NCBI GenBank assembly: GCA_000818945.1
Contig: KN805389.1
Location: 225,723 to 289,722 of the forward strand
DNA from: Schizochytrium sp. CCTCC M209059
Lineage: Eukaryota > Sar > Bigyra > Thraustochytrida > Thraustochytriidae
Direction: 5' to 3'
Length of the DNA: 64,000 bases
Shown here: piece after piece, positions 60,701 to 64,000 of the stretch
Numbering within the stretch: position 1 is the stretch's first letter
Layout of the letters: every line of letters begins with the position of its first letter
Notes under the pieces: model-generated
The model's input: the letters and a program-made list of their open reading frames with translations, nothing else
What the model was told of the DNA's origin: nothing
Database searches by the model: none
Translations under genes and position numbers: made by a program

Positions 60701-63700
60701 AAATGGCACTCCGCGTAAAAAGCTGACGAAGCTCGCTTGACAGCTTGCGTTTCGCGGTCTCTGAACCGGCGCCAACAGAGGCTCCGTCACTTACTCCTGA
60801 CGTCGATCCGTTCCCATCACTGCTCTGTCGACCGCGTGGCGAAGAAAACGCAGAAAGGCCAGGGCTACTGCCCCCGGTGCCTCCGGTGCCACGTAGTCCT
60901 GAATCTTGCGGGGAAAGCAAGTAGCGGTCCGAGATAATATCCTCGCTCAGTTCAAGGTCGCCAATGTTTCGCCACTTCGTTGTCTGCATGCCCGTGAGCG
61001 AGTTGCAGATATGCACAAGCGCTAGCTCTTGACCACCAGTAGACTGCTCAACTTGCTTAACTACGCCCGTTTCGTACTGGGAAACCCTGAGCAACGTTCC
61101 TTCCCGCACGACAGCGCGCAAGGATTGCAAACGCAGAGACTGCGAGCCGAGTTCACTCGGGCCTCCCTGTTTTTGCGAAGAAACGGGAAGTGAAAGCATT
61201 GTATCCACCGTTGGAAGCTCGACAGGAAGGGGAAGCGCCGCAGCGTCACGGCCTCGTGGCGTGTCAGGGAGGCAGAAAGGCCCACGGTCCATCTCATTCT
61301 GCGCATCTACCTCCAGATGGCCTCCTTCGTCGACAGCGTCAAAGTCGTTGGGCAGCCCGTTCTGGCTTTGTCGTAGCTGTTGCGGTGGCAGCGAAGACGT
61401 TGCTAGCTTCTGTCGAGCGACAGACGAGGAAAGGGTGCGAAGACGTCGCGCCGCGCGACGCTTTCGCTCCATGCGAGCACGGCGTCGATTGCGCTCCACC
61501 TGCAGCTCAAACGCATAATTAATGCGCTCTTCGCGGTCAATCTCGCGAAAAGGCGTCTGCAAAACAGCGGCTGCTGGACTCTCGAATTTGACCGTCTTCT
61601 TTGCGGCCCCTGTGCTGCCTGATCGTCGACGACCCGTTTGAGAGTGAGTGCTGCCCGCTCCGCTAGAAAGCCGCCGTTCGCGACGGTGGGTGTTGGCGGA
61701 GCTGCTTCGGCGAAGCGTACGATTCGATCGTTGTGCAAGCACAGGATCGAGCGCCCTGTCCTGAGCACCATCGGGTGGCGCGCCTTCCGCCTCCCTGTCA
61801 TCGGGAGATGTTGGCGTTCTCGGCTCGCTTCCTTGAGCACTCGTGGTATCCGTCAAAATCGGATCTTCAAAAGCTCCAGGAGCTGTGCTTGCGTACTCAT
61901 CGCGATTACTATCGTCCTCGGCGTGATGATCACGAGACGAAGGACCTCCGCTGCTGTCATCAACAGACGATCCATTCAGCACGGGAACAACGTTTGTGCG
62001 AGCGCCTTCGCCTGCGCTTGTGCCCGTACCTTGTCCAGATTCTTTTAGATCGCGCATCGAGGAGTTGTGACCCGCATCGCTGTCGCCGTCACTTTCGGCA
62101 ATATCAGACGCAAACATTTGAGTGCTCGCCTGTCGAGCAAGCGCGGCTCGACGGCCTTTGGCAAGCACCGGTTCAGCAAGAAGAGACTTCTGGCCCTGTA
62201 CTGGAGAAGCCTGCTGCAAACGCGGGCGCGAAGCTTTCGACGGAGTCTGCGCATTTGTGCCCTCGCCCGTTGTTTCGATCGCTTTAGCAAATGAATCGTC
62301 TTCGCTTCCTAGGTCGCTCGCCTTGCTGCCGTCCGAGCCACGCGACGATGCGTGCACAAGGGTGCCAGCGTCCCTTTCTTCGTTGGCTTCCAGAGGTACA
62401 CCGGTGACAGGCTCGGGTGCCTGCAGCTCGTTTCCAGAACTTTGGGAGGAAGCCACTGAAGATGATGCAGAATGCGCGGCCGCCGTTGCAGCGGCCGCAA
62501 ACGCCTTCTTACGAGCAGCATCCCTCTCAGCTTTGCCTCGAGCTCGCTCCATCATAGCCTCCATGGGTGACACAGCCAGCTCACCGAGAACGGACTTGAT
62601 ATCGTGCATGGCCTGGCGGGTTGAGATAATATCATCGACGCTGTCCAGCGAAGAGCGCGGCGCTGGACAGGCACAAATGGCTACCAGATTTCTCCACACT
62701 GGAGTGCCAGAGGCGGCAATCGTTTGAATTGCGTGCGAAGCATCCGTTGACAACCATGCGTGCAAGACGCTCATACACATGGATTTAAGTTCACTCCATA
62801 CCAGATCCTGCTGCAAGGAAACGCTCCAGAAGCGTGTTGTGAACAGCTCCACACTTCGCAAGAGCCACGATGAACCTCGAAGCGAGGCAAAGAGATCCTG
62901 GAATTCCTCGAGAAGGATCGTGATGGGTAATACCTTTTCTGCATCGCACTTGACCGGGATGCGGTACGCGTCCGAGTCCAAGATCACCATGCAGGAGGAG
63001 GTCTCGTTCGCATAACTGGAAATACTGCTTCGTGGCTCGAGGCCGCCAGCAAGAGCACCCATCTCATTCGGACGTGTCGCGCCAGTCACGCGTCGAGAAG
63101 ATCGAATCACGATACCGTATTCCTGATTGGGCTTCGACTCATTCCAGCCTGCGAGCCCGGAAGCGTCCGCTACAACCTTGACCCTGCATCCAGGGCGAAG
63201 CGTTGAGGGCGACGACATGTCGAGTACTGCAAGCGTGGTCCAAAATTCGTAAAGAACTTCTTGTGAGCAGTCGGGTGCGGTGCGCAAGTACTCTTCCGCA
63301 GCTGCACCAGCAGCACGCAAAATGGCGGGACGCCACGTTGACCGACCTTTGACGGCCAAATTCCGAAGCATACCCGCGCACTCGAGAGCGAGATCGGCTG
63401 ATAGCGCGGATGGAGTTCGGGGCTTGAGACTTAGCGCCCAACTACCAGCCACGCGAAACAGCCGCGGGGTCATGTCCGAAGCGTCGCAAAAAAGGAGCAG
63501 ACGCCATCCAAGTCGAATCGCGAGCTGTTGCACACGAGGAGAAGAACACGTGATGAGCGCGAGAATAAGATGCGAGGCGGGCGCATATTCTGCACTTGCA
63601 CGCCGAGGCGTATCGAGGTTTACGGCACGGAATGGCGCTTCCTCTGCGTTGGGGCTAGCAAAGAGTCCCGCAAACATGCGCATAATGCGACGGTTGCAAC

Positions 63701-64000
63701 AGAGACTGCCAAGGAGACACACAAAGCCGTGGCAAAGACGCTCGGCGCTTTCGTATCTTGGATCCATAGGATCCTGCATTGTCGTGACATGCTTGCTGAT
63801 TTCATGGTACATGGTCAGGGCAAGAAGACATTGTAGACCATCGAATCCAGCTTGCCAGTCCACTGAACCGTCGGTGGCTGCTGCACCGTCCTCCACAACG
63901 GCTTCGTCGTCGAGGTCATCGGAAAGCTCCATTTGCGAGGCCGATGCAGTGCCGTCTCCGCGCGGGGAGGTAAGTGGTGAATCCAGCCAGGGCGAGAAGA
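54765..64000 (-). CDS. Giant UBR-box/HECT E3 ubiquitin ligase (partial, open at right edge)
   Basis: At least 3055 residues from the first in-window ATG (63932). The frame stays open to the window edge (SPWLDSPLTSPRGDGTASAS upstream of that Met), so the true N-terminus may lie outside. The N-terminal ~500 residues are helical-repeat-like. A long Ser/Arg/Glu-rich region follows, including two small beta motifs (LRPGCRVKVVADASGLAGW; VREGTLLRVSQYETGVVKQV). A UBR-type zinc box lies at ~1680-1745 (MDCETCHLTGPDAVCLACAA, then CHAGH and CGCS). A second Cys/His cluster (CTTCGGMEVCEPCATRHAQA, then GHDL) is at ~1950. A poly-Ala/acidic stretch precedes the HECT domain (~2620-3055: KVRFAGEGGQDLGGLYRDLI; GVRVTDRAVKFLW), with catalytic Cys3009 in LPQAHTCFMSLSLPNYSS. 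UBR boxes recognise N-degrons, so a UBR5-like N-degron or quality-control ligase is likely, though the other UBR5 domains were not seen. Confidence 0.94.
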   Translation of the reverse strand, partial: FSPWLDSPLTSPRGDGTASASQMELSDDLDDEAVVEDGAAATDGSVDWQAGFDGLQCLLALTMYHEISKHVTTMQDPMDPRYESAERLCHGFVCLLGSLCCNRRIMRMFAGLFASPNAEEAPFRAVNLDTPRRASAEYAPASHLILALITCSSPRVQQLAIRLGWRLLLFCDASDMTPRLFRVAGSWALSLKPRTPSALSADLALECAGMLRNLAVKGRSTWRPAILRAAGAAAEEYLRTAPDCSQEVLYEFWTTLAVLDMSSPSTLRPGCRVKVVADASGLAGWNESKPNQEYGIVIRSSRRVTGATRPNEMGALAGGLEPRSSISSYANETSSCMVILDSDAYRIPVKCDAEKVLPITILLEEFQDLFASLRGSSWLLRSVELFTTRFWSVSLQQDLVWSELKSMCMSVLHAWLSTDASHAIQTIAASGTPVWRNLVAICACPAPRSSLDSVDDIISTRQAMHDIKSVLGELAVSPMEAMMERARGKAERDAARKKAFAAAATAAAHSASSSVASSQSSGNELQAPEPVTGVPLEANEERDAGTLVHASSRGSDGSKASDLGSEDDSFAKAIETTGEGTNAQTPSKASRPRLQQASPVQGQKSLLAEPVLAKGRRAALARQASTQMFASDIAESDGDSDAGHNSSMRDLKESGQGTGTSAGEGARTNVVPVLNGSSVDDSSGGPSSRDHHAEDDSNRDEYASTAPGAFEDPILTDTTSAQGSEPRTPTSPDDREAEGAPPDGAQDRALDPVLAQRSNRTLRRSSSANTHRRERRLSSGAGSTHSQTGRRRSGSTGAAKKTVKFESPAAAVLQTPFREIDREERINYAFELQVERNRRRARMERKRRAARRLRTLSSSVARQKLATSSLPPQQLRQSQNGLPNDFDAVDEGGHLEVDAQNEMDRGPFCLPDTPRGRDAAALPLPVELPTVDTMLSLPVSSQKQGGPSELGSQSLRLQSLRAVVREGTLLRVSQYETGVVKQVEQSTGGQELALVHICNSLTGMQTTKWRNIGDLELSEDIISDRYLLSPQDSGLRGTGGTGGSSPGLSAFSSPRGRQSSDGNGSTSGVSDGASVGAGSETAKRKLSSELRQLFTRSAILNARRGAVAAISGTVGSASDTGQMQLLLGEAGGASQILGMLKLCESSASTDVPQQPLSSGLDDQASETTLAGMSDSGGAAVNGLWRAVAMLFQTNDEFADMLLDEAILYLSITAKNTLFFETPHPLCPVEELDVGVTDASSDDDMGSMLGSMDGMSHASSAMHVSELVSPPASPRHHHGSTLSRRSGSAASDDLRPPTSVGTGVGSFRSNSGGASPQPSDESEPGFPTDGLPAPPPLARSKRLSGSQRFCIQGASGLLVEFDRRSSVISDATQVTLSYDIQDREVITVLGEGGADTWRPVVVSGDTCYMHWSVNQTDILGALQRLDELGVDIDEVAWGVAVRVRSLEDVANADEMKVLERPFGWRLLQVVAENPSRVLTRINCGAPFFQTAVSYLRTNHLAFKPELCEVLTLLVKARMNARVNSKTSSAWDAIMRKGLYKLHHDLLLLFDEVAEDGFTSVSPYFVCLLELLVLCRNLWALQDAPLPTNSRGNGVTNPVSSSTQGNGNSRGSEDVTRSILDNAGTRSGAPGLLATQDSMGALTESNSMVEALAAEGAPHLRPNGVNGNGHARGEEKEQSKKSSRDAAHGMISSKTPKAPLCTLVVFGCRENSKMVMDCETCHLTGPDAVCLACAATCHAGHVLRNERTTTAPCGCSLRGPDACGALRPFADVWKIGPADRTWFDVVCQTADVIDCISNQTRALPLPFIREAYRTCTDGKLLRLCLRGLEESLRSEVQDTWWDRDARHMWASMLDQGMDSVAEVAFGLKVLAGSLLPAAFQSWWKDRQRDWFNKIHTNQAWELAQAMVQLNFALSSTACYPEWDARQQNWISTLAGIADLGDANSCTYLLSEDFPRPQVYFRCTTCGGMEVCEPCATRHAQAGHDLIENSGAGFCDERTQLPPERQKPRVADFEYHSGPNFERLHDLYWMNHEGEDDMSDDQVPTEPRTLAALLNVPFGPFESLHRGQMSLSRLRRCSPEANSNLMERCLEGILIELLSVKEGCDLLCVSCDADHGFSLALGSLLSNGQPPFGNARIHGLVASDVAARRVRSNMHVLRTDFAVPLGPIDVFVGDLLPHARAVSDFGRRARRRYAKKHGFVPDHMREKRVIPGMLSRYDRIFVTGVCTEEQLDALSSLLPLDGALLCPMVASLRYGIYVQRNHFTGECERRTLAPLYEDSRWFRRDIESLKPILQETPDNYWEEEGGAYDTRTEEARQGRSHGHVAHRDSLDLIDMERRQEHASPPDRETDAATGTGGQLDGQTYGYDASASSAAAAAAAAAANVGDNDDGGSGGGGGRVDGEEDRNGRERLGTEDDNKEGDDEDDVEGSLVNVDSESESSSSAHSQSHATHYHNASLDAVTDEVVEAAHRELVEQVRKDDALMENIAETWQLDGWIALADFANKLVGRETSTLGFRDLSATSLQAFPILQDEADLEVTRGRFAVLKRVNDSLSEVLPLINLTPRYAAGGIGKQLSRTRTKRLIFLSTKLDAWSKVLEPMWSDAPQRSIPSITVSRKLADIGLVEDSLFMQTYNQVQTFPLCSLRRRDQSFKVRFAGEGGQDLGGLYRDLISEICSEIRSGRPPLLFQPPLMAKSQGEAMLPRPSLKNPVELRLFEFLGTLLGIACLRHGVTLALDVSPLVWKALVRDRLVESDLRYIDDVALQRVSFVRRSTSLEEISFVLEDTVFAVAPSDANVGVGEGAVEGGASSASDGNGLDSVAGTPGATSGSLDAGRMPSDLSPSRDSSGGSIVAALAHNRVGTDLGPMGISGEGLPAASSATNVVELCPLGKERKVVPRNALEYADLLESFRLSEVNMQLDALKRGLAPLVPARLLPMFNWQELQSLCCGVADVDVEFLHSRTKYIGGVRVTDRAVKFLWDVLGNDFTPEDRTQFLRFVWGRERMSEVDEITFTIGPHLQARDSGDPDKYLPQAHTCFMSLSLPNYSSKEILRKRLHFAIYNCNAIDADDTGEGNANRGLELS

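Noticed and set aside
63972..63980. GTAAGT donor near the right edge
   Set aside because: It is on the plus strand, opposite to the HECT gene, and no plus-strand exon was found.

Overview
The window is nuclear DNA from an intron-poor, GC-rich microbial eukaryote. Standard-code reading frames of up to 3 kb or more run without interruption. The products are unmistakably eukaryotic: a tail-anchored UBE2J E2, an ADAT3 tRNA-deaminase subunit, a UBR-box/HECT ligase, a CAP-Gly protein, a carnitine acyltransferase and a plant/stramenopile-type PI4K-gamma. The mix, together with plant-type leucine-rich repeats, suggests a stramenopile, most likely a labyrinthulomycete (thraustochytrid). This assignment is inference from gene style, not from a marker gene.

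Layout: 19 protein genes alternate strongly in strand, so most neighbours are convergent (gaps of about 115-400 bp between stops) or divergent (0.5-4 kb between starts). From left to right: PI4K-gamma-like kinase (-); protein with three THAP-like Cys/His modules (+); secreted two-repeat protein (+); carnitine acyltransferase (-); degenerate TIR-like/TPR protein (+); ARM-repeat TKL-like kinase (-); type II membrane protein with two LamG-like domains (+); acidic nuclear-type protein (-); secreted LRR protein (-); 83-residue small protein (+) and ADAT3 (+), 42 bp apart; Nei/Fpg DNA glycosylase fused to two SAP motifs (-); F-box/ankyrin protein (+); C2HC zinc-finger/CAP-Gly protein (-); UBE2J E2 (+); TPR plus SGNH-like protein with altered catalytic residues (+); cytochrome-b5-like (MAPR)/TPR membrane protein (-); degenerate iron-type alcohol-dehydrogenase-like protein (+); and a giant UBR-box/HECT ubiquitin ligase (-) that is still open at the right edge.

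Intergenic DNA is concentrated upstream of translation starts. It is packed with tetra- and pentanucleotide microsatellites (AAGC, GAAC, CCTGG, TCTGC, CACTG, ATTCC, TAGC), a 160-bp AAC array, and one 125-bp tandem duplication at 18.6-18.8 kb. Two stretches of about 4 kb (3.3-7.7 and 15.6-19.7 kb) have no supportable gene. I saw no rRNA, tRNA, CRISPR array, transposon or virus-derived gene.

Functionally this looks like ordinary chromosomal housekeeping and signalling DNA rather than one operon-like system. A ubiquitin theme (F-box protein, E2, HECT E3) spans 39.9-64 kb. The most unusual items are the triple THAP-like protein, the SGNH-like protein that appears to have lost Ser and Asp, the Fe-ADH-like protein lacking a metal histidine, the LamG protein with three C-terminal repeats, and the Nei-SAP fusion with Val2. 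Several reading frames extend upstream of the first ATG only through non-ATG codons or repeats. I chose the first plausible ATG in those cases and say so.
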